Positions 10,728-22,373 of a DNA stretch of 64,000 bases are shown here, piece after piece. The stretch's first letter is position 1; the number at the start of each line of letters is the position of its first letter. A program made the position numbers and the translations under genes. Origin of the DNA: Capsaspora owczarzaki ATCC 30864 (taxonomy: Eukaryota > Opisthokonta > Filasterea); NCBI RefSeq assembly GCF_000151315.2, contig NW_011887292.1, positions 661,534 to 725,533 of the forward strand, written 5' to 3'. The notes below the pieces were generated by a model, which was not told where the DNA came from, searched no databases, and saw only the letters and a program-made list of their open reading frames with translations.

Positions 10728-13556
10728 ATGCCCCCGAACGAGTCCAGTGTCATTGCCCTCGTTCCGCTGCTGTTGACGAATATGGACGGTTGTCAGTCGT
10801 CCTCGTCATCGTCAATTCTTGCTGCGTCAATTCTCGCCCCTGCCTGCTCCGTTGCTACTGCCGCCTCATCCAACGCACCAACCCAGGGCTCAACTCTTGC
10901 GGCGCCCTTCGATACGCCGGTCACCTCTCCGCCATCGGGACTGCAGCAACCTTCTTCCACGTCGTCCACCTCGCTTCCGTCGGCGGACGGTTCTGCGACT
11001 TCTGACTGCTTTCCCCAGCCAGTTCAATCGGCTTCCGCAACAACAACAACAACCACAACCACAACTACAGCTGATACAACCATCAACGATGGCGCAAACA
11101 TTACTGCCAATCGCGCCGCGGTGCCTGGAGCATTGGACGGGCACAACGCCGCCGCGATGATGTCGCGTTTTGACACCACCGCTACAGCGCTCACCCCTCC
11201 CTCCGAACCCCTGGTAGGGTCTCCACCATCGCAGCACGCACAGCAGTATCATCATCACCACCAGCACCAGCACCAGCACCAGCACCCACACCACCAACAT
11301 CAAAGACACCTGCAGCATCCTCATCGGCAGCCGCAGCTCAGCGATCACTTTGTTCAGGTGTACGGGACTTCGCTGGCCAACGCCTTCGGGGTGGAGCCTG
11401 CTCGTCGACAATCCACGCCAACGGCGAGCTGGTACGATTCGCGTGCCGGTGCGTCCACTGCATCCTCATCCGGCAACCATCGCTCGCTGTCCCGCTCCGC
11501 GTCTCTGCGAACCTCGAGCAGCAGCGACTCGGCCCTGCCTCAAGTCTTCCAACTGACGCCGACATCCACCTCCTCGCGTCACACGGGACAGCACAGCCAC
11601 TTCCCCGCCCTGACGCAGCATCATTCTCAGCAGCAGACCCTATTGTCGTTGTCCACGTCTGGTACCAGCACCCCGACAATGAAGCATGCGCCAGTGCTCG
11701 AGTGTGACGATCTGGCCGCCGCCGCCGCCGTCGCAAGTGGCCACGCTCTATCGTCGTTGGCTTGCGACGAGGACAGGCCACTCTACACTACTACCGCTGA
11801 TGCGGTCGCGGCACTCGCACCACAAGCCTCGGCAGCAGATGCCGCGTCTTCACTTGGGCTGCCAGTAGAGCCAAGGAAGCGCGCTTCGAGCAAACCGCCG
11901 TCGCTCTCCCTGCTTCCCACTGCTGGTAGCCACGAAACCGCGCCCCTCAAAGCGCTGTCTGGAGGTTTCAGCTTGGATCGTCTCCTGTTCGATTGTGCTC
12001 ATGCCACCTATGCCCACTGGGAGCGCGATACCGAAGACCTGGCAGCGCTGAACGATATTGTCGCAGTGGATTCCATTTCGCTTGTTCCACCAAAGAAGCA
12101 GCATCCGGCGCCCCTTTCGCCCAGCTCCATGTCTGCCTTCCTGGGTCCCGAGGCCTCTTCTGGCCTTGCGTCGCGCATTGCCATGACCAGATCTGCCTCA
12201 AAATCGACCGTAGCCACGCTTTCCCGCGTTGCTCAAGCGCTGGAAGTTGTTCAGCAGCAACAGCAACAGCAGCAACAACGCCACCCTCTTCCAAGTAGCT
12301 TGTCTGCGACTGAGCTGCGCCAGCCCGATGCTGCTGCCTTGCCAACTGCTTCAATTGAATCAAAGCTCGTCTTGCAAAATGCACTTCCGCCACCACAGCA
12401 GCAGCAGCAGCAACAGCCACAACAACCACCACCACCACAACAACAGCAGCAGCAACAACAACCACCACAACAGCAACAGCAACAACCTGCAACATCATCC
12501 ACGGCAAGCTCACTTTCGCCCAAGGCCCATCATTCACCCACTCACCAGCAGCAGGCCATCGCCATTCCCGGCAGCTCGACTGGGCTTTCACGCGTGCAGC
12601 AGCTTGATCATGGCAGCGCGTTGGTTTCGCCCTTGTCGGACGCCGCCACTCCTCACAACCCGTCTCGCGTTACGTCGGCCTTCCCTTCGCTTGCTTCATC
12701 GTACCAATCGTCTGGAGTCTTTTTCGCGTCGCCATCGGCGGGTTCGGCCGGGTTTTTCAACGGGCACCACGGCAATGGCTCCTTCTCTGCATCCATGGGT
12801 GCTGCCACGTCCACCCCGGCAATGCACTTTTCGCTCTTCCCGTCGTGTTCGAGTGGAGCCATGGTGCTGCAGTCCATGGCCAAGTACAATTTGACGACCG
12901 ATCGCATTCTTGACGAGGGCACCAACGTCATGGTGCGCATGCTGTGCAAAATCTGCCCAACGCTGTCCACCGCGTCGGCCACCTCGGACGCGACCACGAT
13001 TGAGTCGTTCCGGAACTTCGCCAAGAAGGTTGTCCGCGATGGTCGCATTGCATGCTCAGTTTTTCTGACTGGCCTGGCCTTTGTCGAGCGCTTTGTCGAC
13101 AAGGTGCAGCTGTTTCAACGATTGGATCCGCGCACGTCTAGCCCTCTGACGTTTGCCGCTCCGGCTGCCGGCGGGTTTCTGACCAGTGGCGCGCTGGGCT
13201 TACTTTCGGGATCTCCGCCCCACGGCCACGCCTCGGGCTCAACATATGGGGCAAAGGCGACCGTCAGCTCTGCGCAGCTTGCCGCGTCATTCCAACAGTC
13301 GACGTTCCTTGTGGAAGGCACGCGCACGCTTTGCCCCGGCAGCGAGCGACTGATTGTGCTCGGCTGCATGATGATTGCATTCAAGCTGTTGATTGACGGC
13401 GCGTATTCCATTGGCGCGTGGAGCGTTGTTGCCGGCATGCACTCCGACCACGTTCATCGCTCCGAGCTTGGTGTGCTTGCTGCCCTCGACTACGAGATTG
13501 GCATGAAGGATGGCACTCTGGCGCACTTTATCGAGCGACGATTCTCTTCTCGCTGA
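10728..13556 (+). CDS. Large Q/S/H-rich cyclin-like protein (PCL/Pho80-type cyclin box)
   Basis: A single exon of 942 residues starting at the ATG for MPPNESSV. Roughly residues 1-700 are low-complexity: Ser/Thr/Ala-rich with a HHHQHQHQHQH block near 11260 and several poly-Gln stretches between 12253 and 12490 (alternating CAG/CAA). The C-terminal ~230 residues look like a cyclin box: DRILDEGTNVMVRML, IACSVFLTGLAFVERFV, then RLIVLGCMMIAFKLLIDGAY and LGVLAALDYEIG. Helices 2 and 3 are separated by a Gly/Ala/Ser insertion of about 70 residues (13120-13320). This resembles fungal PHO85-type cyclins, which have a single cyclin fold and long disordered regions. The partner kinase is not shown by the sequence. 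It is convergent with SHOC2. Confidence 0.75.
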   Translation: MPPNESSVIALVPLLLTNMDGCQSSSSSSILAASILAPACSVATAASSNAPTQGSTLAAPFDTPVTSPPSGLQQPSSTSSTSLPSADGSATSDCFPQPVQSASATTTTTTTTTTADTTINDGANITANRAAVPGALDGHNAAAMMSRFDTTATALTPPSEPLVGSPPSQHAQQYHHHHQHQHQHQHPHHQHQRHLQHPHRQPQLSDHFVQVYGTSLANAFGVEPARRQSTPTASWYDSRAGASTASSSGNHRSLSRSASLRTSSSSDSALPQVFQLTPTSTSSRHTGQHSHFPALTQHHSQQQTLLSLSTSGTSTPTMKHAPVLECDDLAAAAAVASGHALSSLACDEDRPLYTTTADAVAALAPQASAADAASSLGLPVEPRKRASSKPPSLSLLPTAGSHETAPLKALSGGFSLDRLLFDCAHATYAHWERDTEDLAALNDIVAVDSISLVPPKKQHPAPLSPSSMSAFLGPEASSGLASRIAMTRSASKSTVATLSRVAQALEVVQQQQQQQQQRHPLPSSLSATELRQPDAAALPTASIESKLVLQNALPPPQQQQQQQPQQPPPPQQQQQQQQPPQQQQQQPATSSTASSLSPKAHHSPTHQQQAIAIPGSSTGLSRVQQLDHGSALVSPLSDAATPHNPSRVTSAFPSLASSYQSSGVFFASPSAGSAGFFNGHHGNGSFSASMGAATSTPAMHFSLFPSCSSGAMVLQSMAKYNLTTDRILDEGTNVMVRMLCKICPTLSTASATSDATTIESFRNFAKKVVRDGRIACSVFLTGLAFVERFVDKVQLFQRLDPRTSSPLTFAAPAAGGFLTSGALGLLSGSPPHGHASGSTYGAKATVSSAQLAASFQQSTFLVEGTRTLCPGSERLIVLGCMMIAFKLLIDGAYSIGAWSVVAGMHSDHVHRSELGVLAALDYEIGMKDGTLAHFIERRFSSR
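12253..12490 (+). repeat. CAG/CAA trinucleotide tracts encoding poly-Gln in cyclin gene
   Basis: Two clusters of mixed CAG and CAA codons (near 12253-12280 and 12398-12490) encode runs of Gln broken by Pro. The mixture of codons should make them more stable than pure CAG tracts. Confidence 0.85.
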
Positions 13557-13994
13557 AGGCGTCTCTGTTGCCTCACGTTTTGTTAAGAAAAAAAAAATCC
13601 CAATAATTCGACTTTAGAATTATCGCTTCAGGTTGTACTTTGTGTTTCGAATGTCACTGATAATACAATAAGTTTTGCACAGTAGATCTAGCAATCTCAA
13701 TGATACGTTCAACTCAAAAAAATGAACGAGTTGTTAAATGAATACAATGCACTGACAATAGGCAGACAAAAAAGAGAAAAAAGAAAAGAAAAACCACATA
13801 AAAAAAAAACTGCCAAACAAAAATTGCCTCGCTCACGATCGCGCACTCACTCACACAAGAAAGAATACAGCACATAGAACTGCGGCACAAGCAAAAACAA
13901 CAACAACAACAACTTGGGCGCCGGCACAAACGAAAAAAAAAAAAAAACAACCAAAAAAACAACCAAAAAATCACGCTTGGACAACGATTTTTGC
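13557..13994. other. Convergent 3' spacer, cyclin / SHOC2
   Basis: 438 bp of A-rich sequence between two converging stop codons. On the minus strand it is T-rich and continues the open frame pattern only as low complexity. Nothing else seen. Confidence 0.5.
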
Positions 13995-16900
13995 TCAAAC
14001 ACCGTCTGAAACAATGTCGGAATAAAGCTTGTTGACGTCTTCGTCGCTTTGGGGATAGTCCTCGAGCAACCCAAGATCGTTGGCGATAATCTCGGCCTTG
14101 GTGATGGGCTCGGGCCGCGAGACAGTGGGCAGCTCGTGCTCGTCAATGTGCAGAACAGCGTCGGGATTGATGAGCTTGGCCTGCTCCACTTTAGTCCGGT
14201 TCTTTTTGCGCAAGTAAACCATAACAGCCGAGGGGCCGCCAGACGTGACATTTGGAGGAATGGCGGTCAGCGGATTGTCGTCCAGGTTGAGCAGCTGCAG
14301 CTTGAGGCAGTTTGCGAGTTCGCACGGAACATCAGACAGGCGGTTGTCGTTAACGTGGAACGACGTCAACGATTTCAGTTGACCTGAAAATAAGCAAGAA
14401 CGAAAAGAAAGGGGGTGCATGTGAGTTTCGAATGACAAGGGCTATGGCCGATGATCTCCCTGGTCTAAAACATACCAATGCTCAAGGGCAATTCTGTCAA
14501 CTGGTTTTCGCCGACGTAGAAGAGACGCAGTGCGTGCAAGTTCCCAAGGCTCTGGGGGAGCGCTGTAAGTCGATTGCTTTGCGCATGCAGCTCCTCAAGG
14601 GCAGCCAGGGAGCCAATTTCAGGCAGACGCGTCAGCCTATTGCCTTCCAAGTCCAGCACACGCAGCTTGACGAGTCGCGAGGCGGATTCCGGAAGGGCAG
14701 ACAAGTTGTTATTCCCGAGAACAAGCGATTCCAAATTGACCAGCTGGCCCAACGTCTCTACAGCGCGGAAAAATCCGGTACAAGTGAGTGCTGGAAAAGC
14801 ATCATCAAACACAAACCTTCTCGAGACATACCAGGCAAGAGTTCAAGCTTGTTTGAGCCCAAATTAATTTCTCGAAGCGACACAAGATCGCCGATGTCGT
14901 TCGGAATGCTGGTAATGCTGTTGTAGTTCAAGTTGATCTTGCCCAACAGCTTCAGCGATGAAAAGATTCCAGCAGGGATTTCACGAACGGAATTGTTATC
15001 CATGTTGAAAATCTAACCATCGGAGAGGAAAGAGAGAAAAAAAAAGTCCAGGAGAGAAGCGTGAGGAATGGCACAATAGACTACAAAAACAACCATTTCA
15101 ATAGCAGTACCAACTTGGACCTACCTCCAGCTTCGTAAGAGCACCGAGATCGGCAGGAATGGTCGTAAAGTTGTTCCGCGACAGCTGGAGGTTGTTCACG
15201 TTAACGAGCTGGGAGAGGATGCCGGTGGGCAAAACGACAAGCTTGTTGCCTTCGACATTGAGCTCTTCCAACAAGACGCAATTCTTGATGGCTAGCGGCA
15301 GTTCAACAAGGCTGTTGTATCGCAAACCAAAGTGCTTGAGCTTGACGAGGTTGCCAATCTCCTCAGGCAGGCGTTCGAGCTTGTTGTACTCGACATTCAA
15401 TGACGACAGGCGCGATAGTTTCCCGATCGCTGAGAAGACAAGGAGGAATTCGAGTCAGCACAGCAAGAAAACAACAAGCTTGATCACAGCGGCAACTGCA
15501 GCAGAAACGGAGCGACATACAGCTTGGCAATGCGGTCAGACAGTTGTTCATCAAGTCAAGAATTTGGAGCCCTGCCAGGTTGCCAAGCGATGCTGGCAGT
15601 TCGGTAATCTTGTTATTGCGGATGCTAAGAATGTTCAAGCCCTGGCAATACCCGACGCAACGCAACGCAACGCACAAACAAACAAACAAGCAAAAAAAGC
15701 AAGTGAGACCGCCGACGCTTCCAATCAGGAAGTCAGTCAAAACTACCCTTACCGTCAGATTTCCAATGTCGTGACTAATCCACGTGAGCTTGTTGTAACG
15801 CAAGTAGAGCTTTGATAATTGCTTCATTCGATAAATGACAGGCGGGACCTCCGTGAACTTGTTGTGGCGCAAATCCAGGACGTTGAGGTTTTTGAGCAGC
15901 TCGAGTTCATCTGGGAGGGATGTGAGCTGGGGGTGATAACAACGCATTGATTTTGGTCAGTATAGATTGGAGCAGCAGCCAGTGGAGTGATTGCGTACAC
16001 GCTTCTACCCCACCTCCCTCCTCCCTCCTCCTCCCCAGCATTCCAATCCTTCCTCGCATTGGTCTCGACGGGTCTTTTTGGGGGGAGTGGTATTGAGAAT
16101 TGCTTGGTTTTGTGTTGTTGCCTTCCAAAAACAACCACAAACAACCACAAACACCAAAACGCATACACTTTGCACCGACAACGGCGTGGCAATCACACCA
16201 CTCTCACTCCAATGGCGATCGAAACTCAACATCGATGGAGTTGGGGGCGGGGAAATTTGTGATGAGTGAGGGTGCGAATGGGTCGGCAAGGAAAAGCAAA
16301 ACAAAAAAAAAAAAAAAAAAAATCAAAGAAAAAAAAAAACAAGGAAAAAAAACAAGGAAAAAAAACAGTGTGATTTTTGGTGACACGTATCATGCAAATA
16401 TGCAGAAGACCTGGACACCTGGAAAACGACGGGGAGGAGTTGAGAGAGAAAAAGGAGAGCGACACGGAGAGAACTGGAAGAGCGCAGTGTGACTGACGAC
16501 GTTGGACAAGCAGAAGAAAGCAGATCAAACAAACAAAAAAAAAAAAAAAAAAAAAACTCGCAATGGCTCGTGCAGAACGGAACGCAATGCACTTTGCAGC
16601 CAAAAACAAAAAAACAAAAATAAAAATAATAAAAATAATGAAAATACACAACTGTCATCCGGATCACAGCGGGGAGACGACAACAGCGAGACGTGAGACT
16701 CAACGTCCTCTGTGTACAATAGTATCACTCAAACGACAGGCTCATTCCTTCCGTCCCCTTCCCTTCCCCATCATCATCATCATCATCCACGAAGAACAAG
16801 GAAAAAAAAAAAAAAAAAAAAAAAAAAGACCGTTTTTTTCTTTCCGATCTTTTCGCTGCTTCTGCTCGAGTTTTTTCAGACGCTTTGGGGGCTTGTAGTG

Positions 16901-17290
16901 TGTCTGGGTCGGCTGGCTCGGCGTTGAGGGGCAACGTACCTGGTTCTGGCTGATGCCGAGTGTCTTGATGTTGACCAGCGCGCCAATCTCCTTGGGCAGC
17001 GCGGCGAGCCGGTTGTTGTACAGGTAGAGCTCAGTGACGGAAACGAGCTCGCCCACTTTGGCAGGCAGGATGGCGAGGTCGCTCTCGCTCAAGTCCAGCC
17101 ACGTCGCCTCCTCCTTCTTGCACTTCTTGAGCTTCTTCTGGACCAGGTCGGCGGTCGCGGTGCTGTTGACCGCAGCCTCCGGCTTCTTCTTTGACGAGGA
17201 CGACGAGGCCGAGGACGACGCGCGGCTGCTGCTGCTGCTGCTCGCCTCCTTCTCAGGTTCCTTGAACATGGTTTGCCGTTCGTGCGACAT
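13995..17290 (-). CDS. SHOC2: SHOC2-type leucine-rich repeat scaffold
   Basis: SHOC2 forms a holophosphatase with PP1C and MRAS/RAS that removes the inhibitory phosphate from RAF. Seven exons: 17290-16940, 15926-15753, 15641-15521, 15429-15125, 15012-14832, 14757-14476 and 14383-13995, all in phase, 600 residues (human 582). The first ~60 residues are a Lys/Ser-rich, poly-Ser tail as in SHOC2. About 20 LRRs follow with the SHOC2-specific wording TELYLYNNRL, NVLDLRHNKFTEVPPVIYRM, KLYLRYNKL, LSIRNNKI, GLRYNSL and LEELNVEGNKL. The C-terminal cap NVTSGGPSAVMVYL corresponds to the SHOC2 IVAGGPSFII end; an extra ~55-residue acidic tail follows, ending in SDIVSDGV. Intron 1 (15927-16939) is 1,013 bp, the longest in the window, and packed with A/T runs. 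Confidence 0.93.
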
Positions 17291-17303
17291 GGTGAAGAGC
17301 ACA

Positions 17304-17342
17304 AGAGAGAGAGAGAGAGAGAGAGAGGGAGCGAGAGAGAGA
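17304..17342 (+). repeat. GA dinucleotide repeat upstream of SHOC2 start
   Basis: An interrupted GA run just 5' of the SHOC2 start codon (CT-rich in the sense of that gene), so it lies in the leader or core promoter. Confidence 0.8.
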
Positions 17343-17977
17343 AAGGACGACGGAGTGATGCGAGTCAGTCAGCAAAGATTCAAAGAGTGGCGAAAGCAGA
17401 CAAAGCAAAGGAAAAAAAAAATATTGCAAAAAATGAAGAAAAGGATAGATTGGGTCTCTCATTCATCTTAGATCCGCATCTTGTTCATCTAAGATCGCAA
17501 TCAGCCGGGACACAAAAATGCTGTCACGAGAGTTGTGAGGTGATGTTTCGCACCGGAACAATCAATCCACGAGGTAATGACAGCTCACGGGAAAAAAAAA
17601 AAAACCAAAAAAAAAAAAACAAAAAAAAAAAACAAAAAAAAACAGAAGCTACACACTTCTGCTCCAACAGGTTTTCAGAAAGTGGATCGGGGCATGCATC
17701 CACCGGCTGACATGCAATCCCTCGCGTTGCAAACGGTAGAACACGATCCGCACAACATCAGCGACATAGAAATGGAGAGAAACACGGTGAACGAGGACGA
17801 AAAAAAAAAAAACAACACCGCAATCTTCAACCCAAAAGCGTTTTTTTTCTTCACCAAGGCATTAACAACAGAAGTCAACAACATAACAACAACCAAAACA
17901 CGCACAAAAAAAAAAAAAAAAACTACCCGCAAGCAACACATGAAATCGTTCAACAAGCTCCCAATCACGCGAAACAA

Positions 17978-20182
17978 TCACACAAGTCGGAACGCCTCTC
18001 GACCGCCTGCCGATCGCATGCGCACCACCAACTTGCGCGAATGCAGCACATCAACCAACAACGCCACTCGCTCGCGCGTAAACTCGAGCTTGGTGCAAAG
18101 GCTATCAATTGTCTGCGAATCGGCCAAGAAAGAAAAACAAAAAACAAAAACAAAAGGGGTTTGTGAGCTGCGAAGGAAAGCGGTCTCTCCGATCCGGGGA
18201 AAACAACCAAGGCTTTCGACAACTTACCAGAGGGCCGTCTGTCTCTTCCAGCAAACGGTATAGACTAGTAATCTGCTCCGAGCCTTTGCCGGTCTGTGGG
18301 AGTAGTACCATCAGCTTGTAGCGTCGTGAGAACCAGCACTCGGAAAAACCAACCCACCACTCCAATCCGACTCTGAATTGCAACGTACTCGGAACATGAC
18401 TGGGAAACTACCGAGCTCAAAGCGCGTGCGTGTCTCGACAGTAGGCTTTTCGTCTTGCTCGTCATCGGATTCAACCACGTCTGCGAACACGGTCATGTTG
18501 AGATCGGTTCCTGTTGGTGCGAGTACGCCCTTGGGCTTGACCGGGTCTGGAACCGCAGCAGGCAGGCAGGGCAGTCGCATAGTCACTGTTGGGTCTTCGA
18601 TCGTCCAGACGGCCACCGCGCCGGAAACCGTCTCGTCTTCACTGCTACCTCCAGTCGAGATTTCCTCCGAAGGCACAGTGTCCACAACAGCATTGTCCGA
18701 GCGGACGGCAGAGCGAGTTTCCGTGTCGAGGCTCTCTGGTCGCAAAACCACGACGGACTGGACTTGAAGAGGGGACATGTCCAAATCCAAGTTGGATGCA
18801 ACGTTGCGAGCGTCGACAATGCTGAACTGACCAGGCATGATCATCGGGACGACTGTCGGGCTAGAGAACGTCCAGTCCGGACTATGACAAGTTCAGAACA
18901 CGGCGAGTAAAGCGACAACAAAGTGAGGAAAAAAAAAACAAAAACAAAAACAAAAAACACTGCTGGTTTGTTAGCAAAGCAACTCAAAAATGGGCTCACC
19001 TCTCCATGTCATGAGGACCAGAGGGTACGGAATCTGGCGAGTTGCCATCGCTGTCTTGATTGCTATAGCTTGCTGCCATTCCGGTGGGAATCGTCTGGGC
19101 CACCCGCGCAGAGCGTGCGCGCAACAGAGGCGTCTTGGGTGGGGTGCCAAGCATTGCTGGAGACTCGTTGCTCATTCGGTCTGCAGGTGAACTTGGGTTG
19201 AGGGCTGTCATTGACGCCTTCATGAAGGCTGTTGTTTGAGGCGGCGATGGCATGGCCAGACTATCAATCGAGACTGCAACTCAAAACAATCAAAAAGTGA
19301 AAAACACTATGGCGACACCCCAGAGTTACGCGACTCGCGCCAGACAACGTTCACATAGGCTACCTTGCGAAATGTTGGATACGCGATTCCTGTCTGGGCG
19401 CACGCTCACATCGAAATCATGAGCGTCAAAGCTTTGGTCGTGAGTGGTAATGTTCAGGGTTTCACTCTGATTTTCAGCGTTCTGTCGCTGCTCTCGCGCA
19501 GCAAGCAGAGCCAAGTTTGGTGCCGGCTTTGGCAGTGCAGCAGATGCCTGACTTGTTCGTGGTGCAGGTGCTGCTGCACTTGATGTCGACAGGAAGCTTT
19601 GATCCGATCCGCACGCAGAGGCTGGGCCAACGGCGCTACTGTTTGCCCGCCGAGCAGCCGCTTGCCCAAGCAGGCGTCCCTTGGGTTGCTGTGCAGGCGG
19701 AACAGCAGTACGTTGCGCGGGCTTGTGCAAATTGGAGACTGGTTGGCTGGGGACGTGGTGACGACCAGGCAATGCGGGTGTCGGTTGTGCGTTTGAAACT
19801 GTTTCACAGAGATTTCAAAATGAGCGCTCTTTCGGTGTTTCGGATTTTGCAAACAAGCTGCTCTTTGTAAAGCCAAGGATTGACATTCACAAAAGCAAGA
19901 AGGGTGCACTCGAAAGCAGGGGGACAAGTTTGTGAGGATGTGGGCGAGAGAGAGAGAGAGAGATGGGCAGGTTTGAGCGCCAAAAACCGCGCCAAAGCAA
20001 TCAAACGGCAAGCTCCAAACCACCAAAAAACTCATACCAATAGTCCCACTTCTGCCGGTTGCGGAAGAGGATGACACTTTAGAAGGCGCTCCGGCACGGG
20101 CTGGCGCTGCAGTGGTGCTTGTGGCTTTACGAGCATCGCTACTGCGAGTCGCGCTCATAAAGTTGACAAAACGGCTCGACAT
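17978..20182 (-). CDS. Unrecognised Ser/Thr/Pro-rich protein, 515 residues
   Basis: I do not recognise this family. Six exons join in phase: 20182-20038, 19798-19364, 19273-19000, 18881-18389, 18293-18228 and 18112-17978, each with GT and AG ends; the consistent phases support one gene. The first 280 residues are Ser/Ala/Pro/Gln-rich and probably disordered, with a central motif TPPKTPLLRARSAR that looks like a CDK-site/basic patch. The fourth exon has a more ordered, acidic segment (VESDDEQDEKPTVE). The last ~65 residues, ITSLYRLLEETDGPLV followed by TIDSLCTKLEFTRERVALL and LHSRKLVVRM, are predicted by eye to be helical with a final beta-hairpin, compatible with a winged-helix fold. That last point is inference. 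No signal peptide or membrane segment. Confidence 0.6.
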
Positions 20183-21581
20183 TTTGTTTTTTCAAATGCG
20201 TTTTTAGAGAAATGGCTTGTCTCCCTGGAAGAGTAAAGTTCTTTTTGAAGATGTGTTGTAGTAATGCAATTTTCTCGCTTGGTTGTAAAGACACTGCAGA
20301 GTGTGTTGAAAAGTACATGACATTTATCAACTTGGCTCAACCTTTTCATCGCAAAATCGGATTTCTTGCTCCTCCCGCTCCTCTTTGCTCGTTCCTCTCG
20401 TTTTATCCATTGATGCGATGAGATTTCATATAAGGCTCGGGAAATGTGAGGTGCGGTATGACAACACGAGCAAACGGGTCGGACCTGCTTTGCGCTTCAT
20501 CCATTCTTTTTTCATCCATTCACTGGACTCGTATTGACATGAAAGAGAAACAATCTAATAGTGTATTCACATGGTAGGAGCACAAAAACCAGGCAAGAAT
20601 AACTCTGGATAGCGCATGAAGCAAGTCGAGGGCCACCGAGATTCAGTTCCTTGGTTTTTTGTTTCAAAAAACACCTCGCATATTGAACGGTGATTTGACG
20701 GCAGTGTTGTACACTACAGTAGAGCAAAAAAAAAGAAAAAGCCCAAAATCATTTCGAGTGAGTAACGAGACAAGAGATGGGTTGAAAAGAGCAAGTAACA
20801 AAAAGACAGCGGAAAAAAAAAACAACAACCGTGAATGAAAGAAATGTTAGTGCATCGGAGTAGAGCGGGCGTGCGTGGGATGGACAAGTCCATGTGCGCG
20901 TAACAACCAGCGTCTTTAAATGACGGTTTTAATGTGCCCCATATTGTTGCACACCCGAAGATGTGCAGCAGCTGGATCGAATCCAACCGACCAGCCACAA
21001 GTCCACTAGACGAACATGCAGCAGTTGGCCGAAATGGGGGAAAAGAGGGAGGAAGAAAGAAGGGGGGGGGGAGATAGAGATAGAGAGAGACACGGGGGAT
21101 TTGTGAATTACCTGTTGTTTCCGTCAAAATAATCAAGCTTCGGCCAGTTCGACTGTCCATCACTGATCTAGAGAGGGAGGGAGGATACGAACATGAGAAT
21201 GAGAATAGGCAGGGAAAAGAAAAACAAAGTTGAAAACAAAAGTGAAGGGAAAAATTTCGACGAAGACGTGAAGAATCGCCGCATCAAAGATGTGGAAAAC
21301 CTTGCAAGGGCTCTCCGCTTTGTGTGCTTGAAGCACTGCATGCGATCCTTGTCTGTCTCGACGCACTCCATACGGAGCATTGCTATCCCTCCGCTTGTCT
21401 CCGTTCACCGTACAGGTACTTCATGGGTCGGAAAACACATTGCGGAGGGAAGGTCAAGGATGTACTCCAGCCAGGGGGGGGGGGGAAAAAGGCGGCAGAG
21501 TCATCACAATAACCTTTTGGGATTTTGGCTTGTGCAAAAGAAGAAGAAAAAAGGACATCACGCAAAAAACACATACCTCAT
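20183..21581. other. Intergenic region, possible unannotated short exons on minus strand
   Basis: 1.4 kb upstream of the unrecognised gene and downstream of TRM9. On the minus strand 21171-21113 has acceptor- and donor-like ends and reads ISDGQSNWPKLDYFDGNN; a second piece near 20716-20672 reads YNTAVKSPFNMRGVF then stop. These look exon-like but I cannot build a complete gene or name a family, so no CDS is called. The rest is A-rich or T-rich. Confidence 0.35.
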
Positions 21582-22353
21582 TCACTGGCGCTCGAGAATA
21601 ATGTACCAATTGTCGCGATCGTAGCCAGAACGGAGAACGCGGACATTTGCCAGACGACTGGCAAGCATTTCCAGCTCACCGCTCTTGAAGAGATGGTAAA
21701 ACCGGTTGAAAACGCGTGGCTCTTGTGCGGTCGACGGAGCGACGCTTGCAGTGGCCGCGGGCGTCGAAGACCGGAGTTTCCAGGGCACAAAGAGGTCCTG
21801 GGTGGTGTTGCTCGAACCAAACTTGTCTTGCTCAAGCGCCCAGACAAAGACGAGCAGCCGACCGCCAGGGCGGAGCAAGCGCACAATCTCTGCCATCGCT
21901 GCCAAGCGTCGTTCTTCCGTGACGAGGTGATGAATGACGGCGATGGAAATGGCGGCGTCAAACAGGCCGCTCCGGAACGGAAGGCTGAGGTTGTCGGCCA
22001 CAAGGGACTCGAAGCCGCGGTTGTTGCAAATCCCAATCAAGGCATCAGAGCGATCGCACCCAATGCCCATGACTGATGGGTTGACGCCGAGGTACTTGCC
22101 GTTGCCACAGCCAACGTCGGCCAAAAGCGAACCGGCAGGCAACGAGCCGAGAAACCCGTCCACCACGGGCCACGGCTTGTAGCGCGTGTCACTAAAGTGA
22201 TCGGCAATGGCATTGTACACATCGTGCACAAAGCTGTTTTCCGCAGCTGCCGCAGTGGAAGCATCCGTCAGAATGTCTTGGTCGAGCGTGGCAGGCAGCG
22301 CCGCAGACGAGCCCGTCGTCCGACGCGTGATTTGTTTCGCAGGCACGTTTGAC
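21582..22353 (-). CDS. TRM9: tRNA (carboxymethyluridine34-5-O)-methyltransferase, TRM9/ALKBH8 methyltransferase type; first exon not found
   Basis: Trm9 methylates cm5U at the wobble position of tRNAs, acting with Trm112. One long 3' exon of 257 whole codons after an acceptor at 22354 (AG of CGATAG) entered in phase 2. The class I SAM fold is complete: FVHDVYNAIADHFSDTRYKPWP is the Trm9 signature start (22 residues, spread over the first helix), then LADVGCGNGKYLG (SAM loop), GCDRSDALI, VADNLSLPF, ISIAVIHHL, WALEQ and DLFVPWKL, ending RDNWYIILERQ. There is no in-frame ATG in this exon, so a short upstream exon is required. I tested ATGs in 22374-22990 and found none with a donor in the right phase. 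No AlkB or RRM domain is visible upstream, so this is the stand-alone Trm9 form. Confidence 0.9.
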
Positions 22354-22373
22354 CTATCGAATCGATATGACAA

